From Chloroflexota bacterium (GTDB lineage Bacteria > Chloroflexota > Anaerolineae > Promineifilales > Promineifilaceae): a stretch of DNA of 45,014 nt. The notes beneath the pieces are model-generated. The model saw nothing but the letters and a program-made list of their open reading frames with translations. It was not told the DNA's origin and ran no database searches. Shown here in pieces: positions 24,194-35,300 of the stretch. The stretch is from assembly GCA_024277135.1 (NCBI GenBank), contig JAJRVV010000150.1, positions 1-45,014 on the forward strand. Direction: 5' to 3'. Both the position numbers and the translations under genes were made by a program. Within the stretch, counting starts at the first letter, position 1; every line of letters begins with the position of its first letter.

Positions 24194-27100
24194 CTACTTG
24201 ATAATCACAGGCAGATAAACTTTTTCCGTCAATTCCAAAATCATGAAATCGTCCACCTGGAACCACCAATCCCAATCAGGGGCGACGTAGACAATACGGA
24301 TACGGACGTCCGGCTGGCCGATATATGGCGACAGGTCAACTATGTTATCTAATGGACCAAACTCGTCCACGTCATTGCCGTAAGTGGCTAACGACGTCCA
24401 GGTCTGACCGCCATTGGTGGAAACGTCTACGCTGCCGCTGTCGGCGCGGCCGCCGAAATCTTTGAACTCGTAACGATAGCGCACTGTGGGCATGACGGCC
24501 CCCGCCAAACTGAAGCTGGGCGACCATATTTCGGTGTTCATGCTGGTTCCATCGCCGCACCAGTCGGCGTTAGCTTCCAGGGCATAGCCATCGCCGCCGG
24601 TGAAGTTACTGTTTCCGGTGGTTTCGGTGCTTTCCCAAACGCAGTTACCGCCGTTATTGATGATCGTCCACTCGGACGCGGCCAGGGCAGACGCGCCGCT
24701 GTTGAAATCATCCTGGAAGGGCAACACCTCTCTCGTGGTGAAGCTAAAGGGGGTGGGATTGGAACCGCCGCAGGCGTTCGTCGCCCGCACCCGCCAGTAA
24801 TAGGTCTGGTTGGAAAGCAAACTGCCATTGACGGTGTGGCTGGTTCCGGCAACGGCCGCCGTGTAATCTATGCTGCTGAAACTTGAGTCTTTGGAAATTT
24901 CCAACGTGTAGCTGGTGGCTCCGGTAACGGCCGTCCAGGTAAAGGCTGGTTTGACGGAAACGTCGGCGGCGGTATCGGCCGGCGTGTTCATGGTGGCGAT
25001 GGCAGGGCCGGTAGAATACAGGTTCAAAGTGACTGTAGTCGTGTGTGTGCTGGTCGGCGCCACGCCTACGATGCCAATGTCGTATGAACCATCACTGACT
25101 GCGGCCGTCGTCACCGTCATCACACTGGTTCCGGCCGGCGTCACCGGATTGGTCGTAAAACTGGCGTTGGCGTTGGCAGGCAGGTTGCTGGCCGACAGCG
25201 TCACCGGATCGGCATAGCCAAAATTGGAGCCTACGGTGATGTCAAAACCGGCGTCGTTGGGCGCGCAAACATCCTGAGAAAGAGGCAGGGCGGACAGCGC
25301 GAAATCGGGCGCATCAGCCGAGCAAGAGTAAACCTGTACCTCATCCACATACCAGCCAATCACGCCATTGCAGCCGTCCAGGCCCATTTCCGCCCGAAGC
25401 TGGATGGAGTCCCCGGCAGCGGCAATACCGGTCAAGTCAATTTGGGATTGTCCCCAACTGCCGCTAACTTCGCCCCCATTTGTCCCGGTGAAGGCTGATT
25501 CACCTCCTAATGGGTTGTCGCTGGTATTGAGGGTGGAATTATAAGGGTTAAAATCAAAAGCAGAGGAGGGAATGAGCGTCCAGGGGCCGCCATTGACGCT
25601 GATTTTGAAATTACCGCCGTCCCAATCTGCTTCGGTGGCGACCCAATGGTCAATGGCGAGGCGGGGAATGTAAGCGGAGGTGGGCAGTTGGATGATGGGG
25701 CTTTGCAGATAAAGGACGCCAGCTTCGGTGTCGGCGCTGCAATTGCCCAGCGCTGGGTCATCTATGACGAAGGCGGCTTGCCCGGCACGGCCGTCCGGCA
25801 GGCTGCCTACCGCTGCCCAATCCGGGGTATCAAACGTGGCCGGGTCGGCCACATCGCGCGTGCCTGCCGTCCAGGAACCCAGTCCCGCTTCCCAATCGGT
25901 GAGAGAGACGCTGTTGACGCTGCCCAACCCCTGGCACAAAGCCGGAGCGTTGGCGTCCAGCAAGGGGGTGAAGCCGCACTGGGTGGGTTCGGTGTTGAAC
26001 TCGACGGCCGTGATCACCTTCGCCAGTTCCGCACAATCGGCGTTGCTGATAACCTGCCCGGAGAGCGTGGGGGTGGTGGAATCGGCGCTGAGGGCGTACA
26101 AATTCGTCCCCGCATTCGCCAGATCGGAGCAAGAGGCGGTGAGGGACGCCGCATGATCAGCGAAGTCAGTCGTTTGCGTCTGGTAGGTGGTTTGCGCCCG
26201 CCAGTAGATGTGGGACGCTTTGGTCAGGCCAATGCCAGAAATCGTCTGTCCATTGTAGGTTCCGCCATCCACCAACAAGGCAAAGGCGTGGTTGGGCACG
26301 CCAGAATTCTTATGGACGCCGCCGTTGTCGCCGCTGGTACACCCGTATTGGGTATCGGACACTTTGCCCGGATGGCCGTAACAAGTTGGGTTCCACAGGT
26401 CGCGGATAGCGCCGCCAAAAGCGGGGTCATCCTCGCCGGAAAGCCAGCGGTAGCTGTCGTCCACTTTGTTTACGCCATTACCATACACGGAACAAGCGCC
26501 GTCGCTGCGGAGGCCGCCAGGCGCGTCCAGGCCGTCGCCGTTGAGAAAATCCACCACTTCGCCCCAGATGTCGGAGTAGGATTCATTGAGCGCGCCGGAC
26601 TGCCAGGCGTAGATGAGGTTGTGGGTGCTGTCTGTGTAGGCGTGTCCCCATTCGTGGGCCACGGTGTCATCGCCGGTGACGTCGTTGCAGTAGTTGGTGG
26701 AAACGCCGTTCCAGTTGGCGTTGGGACAGTTGATGCCAGGATCGTTGAGGACGGAGTGCATGGTGGCGTCGGCGCTGTCCCAGGAGAGGAAGGCGCCGCC
26801 GGAGATGTTGAGGAAAAGGTTGTAGGTGTCTTCGGCGTAATCTATGAGATCGTTGATGCCATTTTCATCTGTTCCTGAGAAAGGATAGGTGTCTCCTTCT
26901 TGCCACACCAGGAAACCGGAGCCAAAACCGCCATTATACACTTTTCGATCCAGGCTCTCGTAGATGCCGGTGACCTGATCAACGATTTTGCCGTTGTGGG
27001 CGTTGACGAAAAGGAATTCACGCACATCGGCCCCGTTGCTGACCTCGACTTCGTAAACGAGTCGGTTGTCGCCGGGAACGCCCTGGGTGAGGCCAGTGCG

Positions 27101-27706
27101 GTAGATGTATAGGTGGGGGTTGACGGCCGTAATCGCCGTAGATACATCGCGCAGCTCCAATTGTTCCAGGACGGCCGTCACCGCCTGCGAACCGGCATCA
27201 TCTATACTCAGTGATGGGTTGGGGTTGAGGTTGATGTCAGGGATGAAGGCGCCGTTGACGGCCGTGATCTCATTTTTCTCATTCAAATGGACGAACAGAG
27301 CGCCGCCAAACACCTCGACGTCTTGATAGATTTGCTGGTAAGCCAGGCGGGTCATGCCCAGGTCGTCGGTGCGGGTTTCGGTCAGCAGCAGATCGGCGGC
27401 GGGGTCTTGCACACCAAATAAGTCGCCGTATTGTGTCCAGAATGCGTTGGCCTGGGCGACGGCCGTGCCCCCCCGCCCCTGGACAAAGGTGACGCCGTCA
27501 GTAAACTGGATAAAGTCCACTTTGCCGGTGGCGCGGTCGGTGTGGATGGCAGCATTGGTCTCAAAGGGGGGAGCGGGATTGGTGGAGACGGCCGTGCCCG
27601 CGACATCTGGGAACGAACGAGACGAAACCGGCAAAAACAAGATTAAAAAAAGCAAAACAATGCCAAAGGCGAATACACCATTCAACACAAACTTGCGATT
27701 ATTCAT
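24194..27706 (-). CDS. Secreted M4 (thermolysin-family) metallopeptidase, copy 1
   Basis: A 1170-residue secreted protein. A signal peptide (about 1-32) is followed by an FTP/PepSY-type propeptide. The M4 catalytic domain has HEWGH at about 351-355 and ESYSD with zinc-ligand Glu about 20 residues after the second His, so it should be active. Then come a MAM/jelly-roll-like domain (from DWEAGLGSWTAG), an fibronectin-III-like domain (FTWTAVTGATSYTLEI...), a second jelly-roll domain and the tail VYLPVIIK. Start ATG 27706 has GAGGTG 4 nt upstream. It is paralogous to the gene at 27953 and has its own terminator. Role: extracellular protein degradation. Confidence 0.93.
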   Translation of the reverse strand: MNNRKFVLNGVFAFGIVLLFLILFLPVSSRSFPDVAGTAVSTNPAPPFETNAAIHTDRATGKVDFIQFTDGVTFVQGRGGTAVAQANAFWTQYGDLFGVQDPAADLLLTETRTDDLGMTRLAYQQIYQDVEVFGGALFVHLNEKNEITAVNGAFIPDINLNPNPSLSIDDAGSQAVTAVLEQLELRDVSTAITAVNPHLYIYRTGLTQGVPGDNRLVYEVEVSNGADVREFLFVNAHNGKIVDQVTGIYESLDRKVYNGGFGSGFLVWQEGDTYPFSGTDENGINDLIDYAEDTYNLFLNISGGAFLSWDSADATMHSVLNDPGINCPNANWNGVSTNYCNDVTGDDTVAHEWGHAYTDSTHNLIYAWQSGALNESYSDIWGEVVDFLNGDGLDAPGGLRSDGACSVYGNGVNKVDDSYRWLSGEDDPAFGGAIRDLWNPTCYGHPGKVSDTQYGCTSGDNGGVHKNSGVPNHAFALLVDGGTYNGQTISGIGLTKASHIYWRAQTTYQTQTTDFADHAASLTASCSDLANAGTNLYALSADSTTPTLSGQVISNADCAELAKVITAVEFNTEPTQCGFTPLLDANAPALCQGLGSVNSVSLTDWEAGLGSWTAGTRDVADPATFDTPDWAAVGSLPDGRAGQAAFVIDDPALGNCSADTEAGVLYLQSPIIQLPTSAYIPRLAIDHWVATEADWDGGNFKISVNGGPWTLIPSSAFDFNPYNSTLNTSDNPLGGESAFTGTNGGEVSGSWGQSQIDLTGIAAAGDSIQLRAEMGLDGCNGVIGWYVDEVQVYSCSADAPDFALSALPLSQDVCAPNDAGFDITVGSNFGYADPVTLSASNLPANANASFTTNPVTPAGTSVMTVTTAAVSDGSYDIGIVGVAPTSTHTTTVTLNLYSTGPAIATMNTPADTAADVSVKPAFTWTAVTGATSYTLEISKDSSFSSIDYTAAVAGTSHTVNGSLLSNQTYYWRVRATNACGGSNPTPFSFTTREVLPFQDDFNSGASALAASEWTIINNGGNCVWESTETTGNSNFTGGDGYALEANADWCGDGTSMNTEIWSPSFSLAGAVMPTVRYRYEFKDFGGRADSGSVDVSTNGGQTWTSLATYGNDVDEFGPLDNIVDLSPYIGQPDVRIRIVYVAPDWDWWFQVDDFMILELTEKVYLPVIIK

Positions 27707-27843
27707 CCGTCACCTCGTTTCGATTAGGTATCCCATCTGCGCCTAACGATAACCGCCTATGTCATGAATTGTCAAGCAACTGGTCGCCAACCGACGAAGG
27801 TCGGTTTTGCAACCGTTACCGCGAATTTATTCGCCAGTAAAAC

Positions 27844-27883
27844 AAAAAAACACCCCTGGCTCGTTTTCACAAACAGGGGGTGT
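27844..27883 (-). terminator. Intrinsic terminator of the second M4 protease gene
   Basis: On the minus strand the stem ACACCCCCTG/CAGGGGTGT is followed by a run of seven T. It lies 70-110 nt after the stop codon, beyond a palindromic repeat. Confidence 0.9.
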
Positions 27884-27904
27884 CATCTCAACAAATCATG
27901 GAAA

Positions 27905-27938
27905 AGACCTGCCAGGTTTTCGGAAACCTGGCAGGTCT
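27905..27938. repeat. Dispersed hairpin AGACCTGCCAGGTTT, copy 2
   Basis: Perfect 15-nt arms with a TCGG loop. Relative to the copy at 5682-5714 one stem pair is exchanged (G-C to C-G), preserving pairing. It lies between the second M4 gene and its terminator. Confidence 0.9.
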
Positions 27939-27952
27939 CCCCGAATGCTGAA

Positions 27953-30900
27953 CTACGGTTTCAACAACACGGGCAGGAATATCCGGTATTTCACGTTCAG
28001 CGCGACCGGAATGGTGAAGGTTTGCGAGCCGCCCTGACCGTCGGGCTGGTTCGTTTGCAGGCATAGATTGCCCTGGTACGCGCCGCCATTCAAGCCGGTT
28101 GTGTCAAAAGTCAAGGTGACATCCACCTTTTGCCCGGCTGTCACCGTGCCGCTGGCTGGCGCAGCGGCCAGCCAGGAGATGTCGGAAAGGGATTGGCAGG
28201 CGTTGACACGGGCCGTTGTCAACCCGGCGGCTTCTTCGCCTAAAGACCAGTTCAAGTCGGCCGAGCCGGTGTTGCTGATGGTCAAGGTTTGGGATAACAC
28301 GCCGTCCGCATCCAGATTCATAGTGATTGCGCTGACGTTGACGGCCGTTTCCGGCGCGCCGACCACATTCAACGTCACCGGCGTCACCACCTGCGGCGTC
28401 CCGGCGTCATTGGAATCCACACAAATGCTGCTGGTGTGAACGCCGAGCGATAAGCCGGCCGCATCCAACGAGACGGCGACATTCTCGCTGCCCAACCCGG
28501 CCGTGCTGCCGGAAAGCGAGACTAAGCTCAACCAGCCGACCGGCGAGCCGCACCCTTCGTTCAATGACCAGTTCAACGTTCCCAGGTCAGTGTTGGCAAA
28601 GTCAAGGGTGACGGTGGACACGTCGCCGACGGCCAACGTCAGGCTGATCGCCGTGGTCGTCACATCAATGCTGGGCGTGGCATCAGGCAAAATCTGCACG
28701 TCATCTACCTGGAACCAGAACGCAGATTGAGGTGTCTGGTAGACAAACCGCACCTGCATATCCGTCTGGCCGATGTAGGCGGACAGGTCTACCACGTTTT
28801 GCTTCGGGCCGCGATCACTGCCGCCACTGTAGGCAGTCACCGCCGCCCAACTGGCGCCGCCGTCATCCGATACTTCCACCGTCGCCTTATCATCCGGTTC
28901 CTTAAACCAGTCAAAGTAATCATACCGGTACGCCAGCACCGGATTGGCAGCCCCGGCCAGACTGAAAAGCGGCGAGCGCATTTCGGTGTCCATTGAAGAA
29001 CCCCAGCCACAGGCTTGCGCGTTGGCTTCGGCGGCAAAACCGCTGCCGCCGGTACGGTTGGCGTTGCCGGTGGCTTCCGTGCTTTGCCAGACGCAGCTGC
29101 CGCCGTTGTTGACGACTGTCCAGGCTGGTTGGCTGACGTCGCCGCTGCCGTTGTTGAAATCAGCCATGAAGGGCAACACCTCTTTGGTGGTGAAACTGCC
29201 GCCAGACCAACCGCTGCCGCCGCAAATGTTGGCCGCCCGCACTCGCCAGTAGTAGGTCACGCCGTAATCCAGCAGATTGGGCAGTGAGAGACTGTTGGTG
29301 ACGGCCGTTGTGGTGTAAACCAGGGTGGTGAAGGCGGCGTCTGTCGCCAGTTCAAAGTCATAACTAAGCGCGCCGGAAACGGCCGTCCAGTCAAAAGTCG
29401 GCGACAATTCCACATCCACGGCCCCACTCGCCGGAGAACTCAGCGTCGCCGCCGTGGGCACAGAGTCGGAAACATCCAACCCCAACGTGATCGTGTGCGT
29501 CCTCGTCGGCGATACGCCTAACACCTCTACGTTATATTGGCCGCCGGCGGCCGACGCCGTATTCCCAATCGTCAAGGTCGTGTTGCCGGTGGGCGTGACC
29601 GGATTGGCGCTAAAGAGAGCGGTGGTTCCCGCCGGGTGTCCGCTGGCGCTTAACGTCACCGGGTCCACAAATCCAATTTGAGAGCCAATCGTCAGGTCAT
29701 ACAGAGCGTCATCCCCGGCGCAGATCGCCTGAGATTGCGATGCGCTGTTCAGCGTGAAGTCGGGCGAGCCAGTCAGGCAGGCATACGTCTGCACTTCTTC
29801 CACGTACCAGCCAATGACGCCGTTGCAGCCATCCAGCCCCATCTCAACCCGGATTTTAAAGCTGTCGCCGCCGGAGACGATCCCGGTGAGATCAATTTGG
29901 GATTGTCCCCAACTGCCGCTGTTGCTGCCGCCATCCGTGCCCGTGAAAGCAGATTGCCCAGACAATGGGTTATCGCTGCTGCTCAAAGAGCTGTTATACG
30001 CATTGAAAGTAAAAGCGGAAGTGGGAATCAACGTCCAGGCGCCGCCATTGACGCTGATCTTGAAATTGCCGCCATCCCAACCCGTTTCGGTAGCGAGCCA
30101 ATGGTCTATGGCGATTCGAGGCGACGTGACGTAACTGGGCGGCTGGATGACAGGCGATTGCAAATAAAGCACGCCCGCTTCCGTATCGCTTTGGCAGTCG
30201 CCGTAATTGGGATTATCTTCCACAAAAGCGGCTTGTCCGGCGCGGCCGCCGGGCAAACTGCCTGCCACCGCCCAATCCGGGGTATCAAATGTGGCCGGAT
30301 TCGCCACGCTGCGCGTTCCCACCGTCCAAGACCCCAGACCGCTCTCCCAATCCATGTAAGAAATGGTGGAGGCGCTGGTTCCGGCCGAGCATAGCGCCGG
30401 CGCGTTGGGGTCTAACAAGGTGGTAAAGTTACATTGGGTTGGCTCCGTGTTCAACTCAACCGCCTGGACAACTTTCGCCAGTTCGCCGCAATCCCCGGCC
30501 GAGATCACTTCGCTGGATACGACGCCGGCCGGGGAGTCGGCGCTCAGTTCATACAGCGTGGCGCCGGTCAAATCGGCGCAAGATTGGGTTAGGGCCGCCG
30601 CGTGATCGGCAAAGTTGCTGGCCGGCGCTTGATACGTCGTTTGCGCCCGCCAATAAATGTGGGCAGCTTTGGTTAGACCGACGCCGCTTATCGTTTGCCC
30701 ATTATAGACGCCGCCATCAACCAACAAGGCAAAGCCGTGATTGGGCACGCCGGAATTGGTGTGGACGCCGCCGCCGTCGCTGGTGGAGCACCAGTATTGG
30801 CTGTCGGTCACCTTGCCAGGGTCGCCGTAGCAGTTGGGGTTCCACAAATCGCGGATGGCGCCGCCGAAAGCGGGGTCATCTTCGCCGGAGAGCCAACGAT

Positions 30901-32206
30901 AGCTGTTGTCTACCTGGTTGGCTCCGGAACCAAAGACGGAGCAGCCCCCTGCGCTGCGCGTCCCGCCTGGAGAATCTAACCCGGCGCCGTTCAGAAAATC
31001 TACCACTTCGCCCCAGATGTCGGAGTAGGATTCGTTCATCGCGCCCGACTGCCATTGGTAGATGAGGTTGTGAGTGTATTGGGTGTAGGCGTGGCCCCAT
31101 TCGTGAGCGACGGTGTCGTCGCCGCTGACGTTGTTGCAATAGTTGGTGGAGGTACCGTTCCAGTTGGCGTTGGGGCAGTTAATGCCAGGATCGTTAAGCA
31201 CGCTGTGCATAATCCCATCATTATTATCAAAGGATAGGTAAGAACCGTTAGTCATGCTGGAGAACAGGTTGTAGGTGTCTTCAGCATAATTGATGAGGTC
31301 GTTGATGCCAGCGGCGTCTGTGCCAGTGTATGGCGTGGCGTCTCCCTCTGTCCAAACCAGGAAGCTGGGGCCAAAGCCGTAGTTGTAGATGCGCCGGTCA
31401 ATGGCTTCGTAAATGCCGCTGATCTGGTTGATTAGTTTGCCGCTGTTGGCGTCGAGGTAGAGGAATTGGCGTGTGTCACGGCCGTTCCCCACTTCCACTT
31501 CATAAACCAGCAAATTGGAACCGGGGATGCCTTGCAGCAACCCTTCACGATAAACATACAAGTGGCCCGGCTTGGCTGCCAGGTCTGTGGACATATTTTC
31601 CAGACCCAGTTGGCGCGTCAGTTGGGAGACGGCCGTTTTTTCCGCCGCGCCGGCCGAGAGGGCTGGCGATGTGTTCAGGTCGAGGTTAGGGACGATGGTT
31701 CCGTTGACGGCCGTGATCCCATTATCCTCGTTCAAGTGAACAAAAAGCAGGCCGGCGAACACCTCGACGCCCTGATAAACCTGCTGGTAAGTCAGGCGGG
31801 TGGCGCCCAACTGGTCGGCGCGATTATCTACCAATTGCAATTCTGCCGCCGCATCCCGCAGGCCAAACAAGGAGCCATACTGCTCGAAGAAGGCGTCGGC
31901 CTGGGCCACGGCCGCGCCGCCAGAAACGAGATTCAAGGCCGCGCCTTTGCCAAATTGCACAAAATCAACCATGCCGGTGGCCGGGTCTGTTTTGATGACG
32001 GCCGCGCCATTAGCCGCCGCCAGCAGCCGATCTTTCGCATCATCCGCTGCATCTGCCCCATCCGGCAACATCAGAGGCTCATTTGCCAATCCCCCGTCAC
32101 CGGCGGCTGACCGGCTGGCAGCGGAAACTAATCCATAAAACAAAAAAAGCGTCAGTCCAAACAACGTCAGTAAACCTAAAAGTTTTTTTAGCGAGCTTAT
32201 GGTCAT
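27953..32206 (-). CDS. Secreted M4 (thermolysin-family) metallopeptidase, copy 2
   Basis: A 1417-residue paralogue of the downstream M4 gene, with the same order: signal peptide, propeptide, M4 domain (HEWGH at about 368-372, NESYSD after it), jelly-roll domain, Fn3-like domain and second jelly-roll. It has two additional immunoglobulin-like domains (about 1160-1390; repeated LNWSL...G pattern) before the tail FLPVLLKP. Long near-identical stretches around the active site show a tandem duplication. Of two starts, ATG 32206 has GGTGGA 5 nt upstream, while ATG 32221 has none. The gene is bounded by terminators on both sides. Confidence 0.93.
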   Translation of the reverse strand: MTISSLKKLLGLLTLFGLTLFLFYGLVSAASRSAAGDGGLANEPLMLPDGADAADDAKDRLLAAANGAAVIKTDPATGMVDFVQFGKGAALNLVSGGAAVAQADAFFEQYGSLFGLRDAAAELQLVDNRADQLGATRLTYQQVYQGVEVFAGLLFVHLNEDNGITAVNGTIVPNLDLNTSPALSAGAAEKTAVSQLTRQLGLENMSTDLAAKPGHLYVYREGLLQGIPGSNLLVYEVEVGNGRDTRQFLYLDANSGKLINQISGIYEAIDRRIYNYGFGPSFLVWTEGDATPYTGTDAAGINDLINYAEDTYNLFSSMTNGSYLSFDNNDGIMHSVLNDPGINCPNANWNGTSTNYCNNVSGDDTVAHEWGHAYTQYTHNLIYQWQSGAMNESYSDIWGEVVDFLNGAGLDSPGGTRSAGGCSVFGSGANQVDNSYRWLSGEDDPAFGGAIRDLWNPNCYGDPGKVTDSQYWCSTSDGGGVHTNSGVPNHGFALLVDGGVYNGQTISGVGLTKAAHIYWRAQTTYQAPASNFADHAAALTQSCADLTGATLYELSADSPAGVVSSEVISAGDCGELAKVVQAVELNTEPTQCNFTTLLDPNAPALCSAGTSASTISYMDWESGLGSWTVGTRSVANPATFDTPDWAVAGSLPGGRAGQAAFVEDNPNYGDCQSDTEAGVLYLQSPVIQPPSYVTSPRIAIDHWLATETGWDGGNFKISVNGGAWTLIPTSAFTFNAYNSSLSSSDNPLSGQSAFTGTDGGSNSGSWGQSQIDLTGIVSGGDSFKIRVEMGLDGCNGVIGWYVEEVQTYACLTGSPDFTLNSASQSQAICAGDDALYDLTIGSQIGFVDPVTLSASGHPAGTTALFSANPVTPTGNTTLTIGNTASAAGGQYNVEVLGVSPTRTHTITLGLDVSDSVPTAATLSSPASGAVDVELSPTFDWTAVSGALSYDFELATDAAFTTLVYTTTAVTNSLSLPNLLDYGVTYYWRVRAANICGGSGWSGGSFTTKEVLPFMADFNNGSGDVSQPAWTVVNNGGSCVWQSTEATGNANRTGGSGFAAEANAQACGWGSSMDTEMRSPLFSLAGAANPVLAYRYDYFDWFKEPDDKATVEVSDDGGASWAAVTAYSGGSDRGPKQNVVDLSAYIGQTDMQVRFVYQTPQSAFWFQVDDVQILPDATPSIDVTTTAISLTLAVGDVSTVTLDFANTDLGTLNWSLNEGCGSPVGWLSLVSLSGSTAGLGSENVAVSLDAAGLSLGVHTSSICVDSNDAGTPQVVTPVTLNVVGAPETAVNVSAITMNLDADGVLSQTLTISNTGSADLNWSLGEEAAGLTTARVNACQSLSDISWLAAAPASGTVTAGQKVDVTLTFDTTGLNGGAYQGNLCLQTNQPDGQGGSQTFTIPVALNVKYRIFLPVLLKP

Positions 32207-32311
32207 AATAATCCACCCCATAACTATACAAGTTGCCGGAGAAGCGGAAATAACAGAGATTTCATCCTGCGATCTCTCTGCCCCGGCGCCGCTCTCCCGG
32301 AGACAATACCG

Positions 32312-32342
32312 AAAAAAAGGGCAGAGACTTTCGTCTCTGCCC
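32312..32342 (-). terminator. Intrinsic terminator of the subtilase gene
   Basis: On the minus strand a 10-bp perfect stem GGGCAGAGAC/GTCTCTGCCC closed by GAAA is followed by seven T, 25 nt after the stop codon. Confidence 0.93.
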
Positions 32343-32366
32343 CTTAATGAGCGACAATAAATTGTC

Positions 32367-35300
32367 TTAGTTCTTAATGGTCAACGGTAAGTACACATGT
32401 ACCGGCGCGATGATATTGGTTGAAGCAGACACCGACATTGTCGTGCTGCCCCAACTAATCGCAGCCGAATTAGCAATCGTGGCACCCCACAGGCTGGCAT
32501 TGCTGTCCACCTGCACCCAGTAAGTCAACACAACTTCCTGGCCCGGCGTCAGCGTGCCCGCCCATTCGACCTGATCGGCGGCGTTGTCGTAGCCGAAGGC
32601 CTGGGCCGGCGGCGCGGCGTCCAGATCATAGAAGGTGGTGTTGGCCGGGATGGAATCGGTGATGACGGCCGTCGTCGCCGACTCGCCGCTGTTGATCACG
32701 TGAATCTCATACTTGATGAGACCGCCCGTGGCCGCTTCCGCCGATGCCGTCTTGTACGAAGTGGACAGTTCCGGCCCGCCCACGTACAAGGCAACGCTGT
32801 CACTGGCCATCGGCTCAACCTGAGCATTCGGTTGGCCGGCAAAGTGCGTCGCCGTCAGCATCGCCGTATTGGTGATCCAAGTGGTCGGCGTAATCGTGCT
32901 ATCCAACTCCACCACTACATCAATGGAAGCGCTGGGAACAATCCCAACAGCCGGAGTAAAGATGATCGCCAGATCATCCGACAGGCTGGTTGTGTTGTAG
33001 GAATACTGAACCGCCAGAGTCGGGTCATCCTGCAAACCAACCGTAGCCGAGCCGCCTTGCCCTTGCGAAGACGCCCCATCAACATCCTTGTACAGGAACT
33101 TGATAGTACCATCTTCGTAGATGACAACCTCGAAATTCATGCCTGCTGAACATGAAGGCCAAGAGATGAAACTGCACGTGTCCACGAATTCAATTGCCAA
33201 CCAACGGTTTGGCGCTGTGCCGCCCTCAAGATAGTAAACGGCGCCATTGATTTCCAAGTCATCCCAGAACGGCGCCATGAAGGTGTTAACTCCATAGATG
33301 TTGGTTCCTGGAATCGCTGTATTTCCATAACCCAGGTAATTATCTTCGAAGTACACCGTGCCGTTCGACCCAACCGCCACGTTGCTGTAATCCCATCCGA
33401 AGAAAGGCACGTTAAACGCTGGCGTAATGGGATAAGCGTAGGCATCATCAGCGCCGGCTAAGGTTGCTGTGCCGCTTATCTGCGTGTTAATCCATTCAGC
33501 GGCGGCTGTCGTACTCGTATCATCTACCGTATAGGTATCATATACAGAACCTAAAGGTAAGGACCCGGTATAAACCAACTGATCGTTCAGCATGTCGTAA
33601 GTTAGCGTAACCGAACCGGTGAACGTGACCAACTGCGTGCCGGCCGGAATCGGATCCGCAAACTCAAAGTAGCCGCTGGCGTCAGTGGAGTTGAACAGAT
33701 CAATGGTGTACGTGGCCTGATTGCCGGGGAAGTTCACCGGCGAATCCACCGTCTTCACCACACTGGCGCTCTCCGCGATCCGGTTGATCGTGATCGGCAC
33801 CTCAGTCAGAGCTGGCGATTCGGGAATGCCGACAATCAGCAGCCCTTCATACACGCCCGGCGTATCCAGATTGGCGTAGTTCACAACCAACGGCACGCCA
33901 CTGTTCGCCGGCACCGGGTTCGTGATCGTGCCCGTCACCGAGAAGTCGGAGCCTTGCACCACCAGACGGGTTATATTGAACGTCCCCGCCGGGCCAGACC
34001 AGTTGTTGATGCCCACCAGCCAGACGCCATCTTCGGGGAACAGGATCTCAATGAACTCGTTCGCTGACGACGTGGTCGAAGACGCCCGCTGCGAACAGGA
34101 CGAGCCTGTCGGCCCGCAGTAGAAGAGATAGAGGTCAATATCCGAGACGTCGGCGCTGGATGTAGTCAACTGAATCTTAGCGCCATGATCAACGGTGAAG
34201 AAGTCAATCCATTCAATGGAGTTGCTGCTGACAAAGGGGAGCGGCTCGGCCGTGAGGGTTTCCGGCGCGCTGGGGCCATAAGCATCGGCTACAATGCCAT
34301 TGATGGGCAGGGTGGCGGTGAACGTTGCCGTCCCCACCGCGCCCTGGGGCAGATAGGTGTCGGCCGCCAATGAAAGCGCGCTCTGGCTCATCGTGCCTAA
34401 CGTCTTGGTGAAGACCACGTCAAACTGGTCGCCTTCAAAGAGGACGTTGTGCTGCAGGATTTCGTGCAGACCATCCTGGATCGGCGCTGTCACCCAATCT
34501 TCCGGGCCGCCGCTGGAGGTATCAAACAGCCAGACGCCGCCAGTGGTGTTGGTGTTGGGGCTTTTGCCGACGGTGTCCAGCGTGTAAGGCCCGAAGAAGG
34601 CGTCGTCGGTGTAGTCATTAGGCGCCCATGCGCCCTGCGCCACCGCGCTCAAACCGGAATTGGTCGGCCCCAGAATGATGGTATCAATGTCGGTGACGCC
34701 GCCATCGTTCCATTCATCTTTCACCAGCAGTTTGTCGCTGCTTGAGTATTGGGTGATGTAATCCCCTACCCAAACATCATCAATGTGCCAGTACCAGGCC
34801 CAGCCAGACGCCACATATTGCCAACGCAGCATGATGGTCTGTCCGGCATAGGCGCTCAGGTCAACTTCCTCGCTGGTCGGCCCCCAATCGGCCGTAAACC
34901 AGGTCAGATTCGTCCAAGTCGCGCCGCCGTCAGTAGAGATGTCTAAATAGGCGTCCCCATCACCGGCATAATCCTGGAAGTTGCTTTCATAGGTAAGGAT
35001 CGGGGATTGGGCCGCGCTCAGGTCAATGGATGGCGTCCACAATTCAGAATCTACCCCATTGCCAAACGCATCAGAACTGGAGACAGCAGATTGCCCGCTG
35101 CCGTTTGTCTTATTTATTTCGCCCCAGAAGACATTGGTGTTCCAACCGGCGCCGGTGTTGGTGATAACCGTCCATCCGGCCGGCGGGAAAGCGCCTTCAA
35201 AATCTTCGGTGAGGGCCGGTATGGTCGTGGGCGTGTCCACTACATCTACGCTAAAGAAGCGCCAGTCGCCGGATTCGGCGCGCCAACTCCAGTCGAAGAG

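Noticed and set aside
25646..26878. 410-residue ORF antisense to the first M4 gene
   Set aside because: Valine/glycine-rich shadow typical of high-GC antisense; the M4 frame carries the zinc motif.
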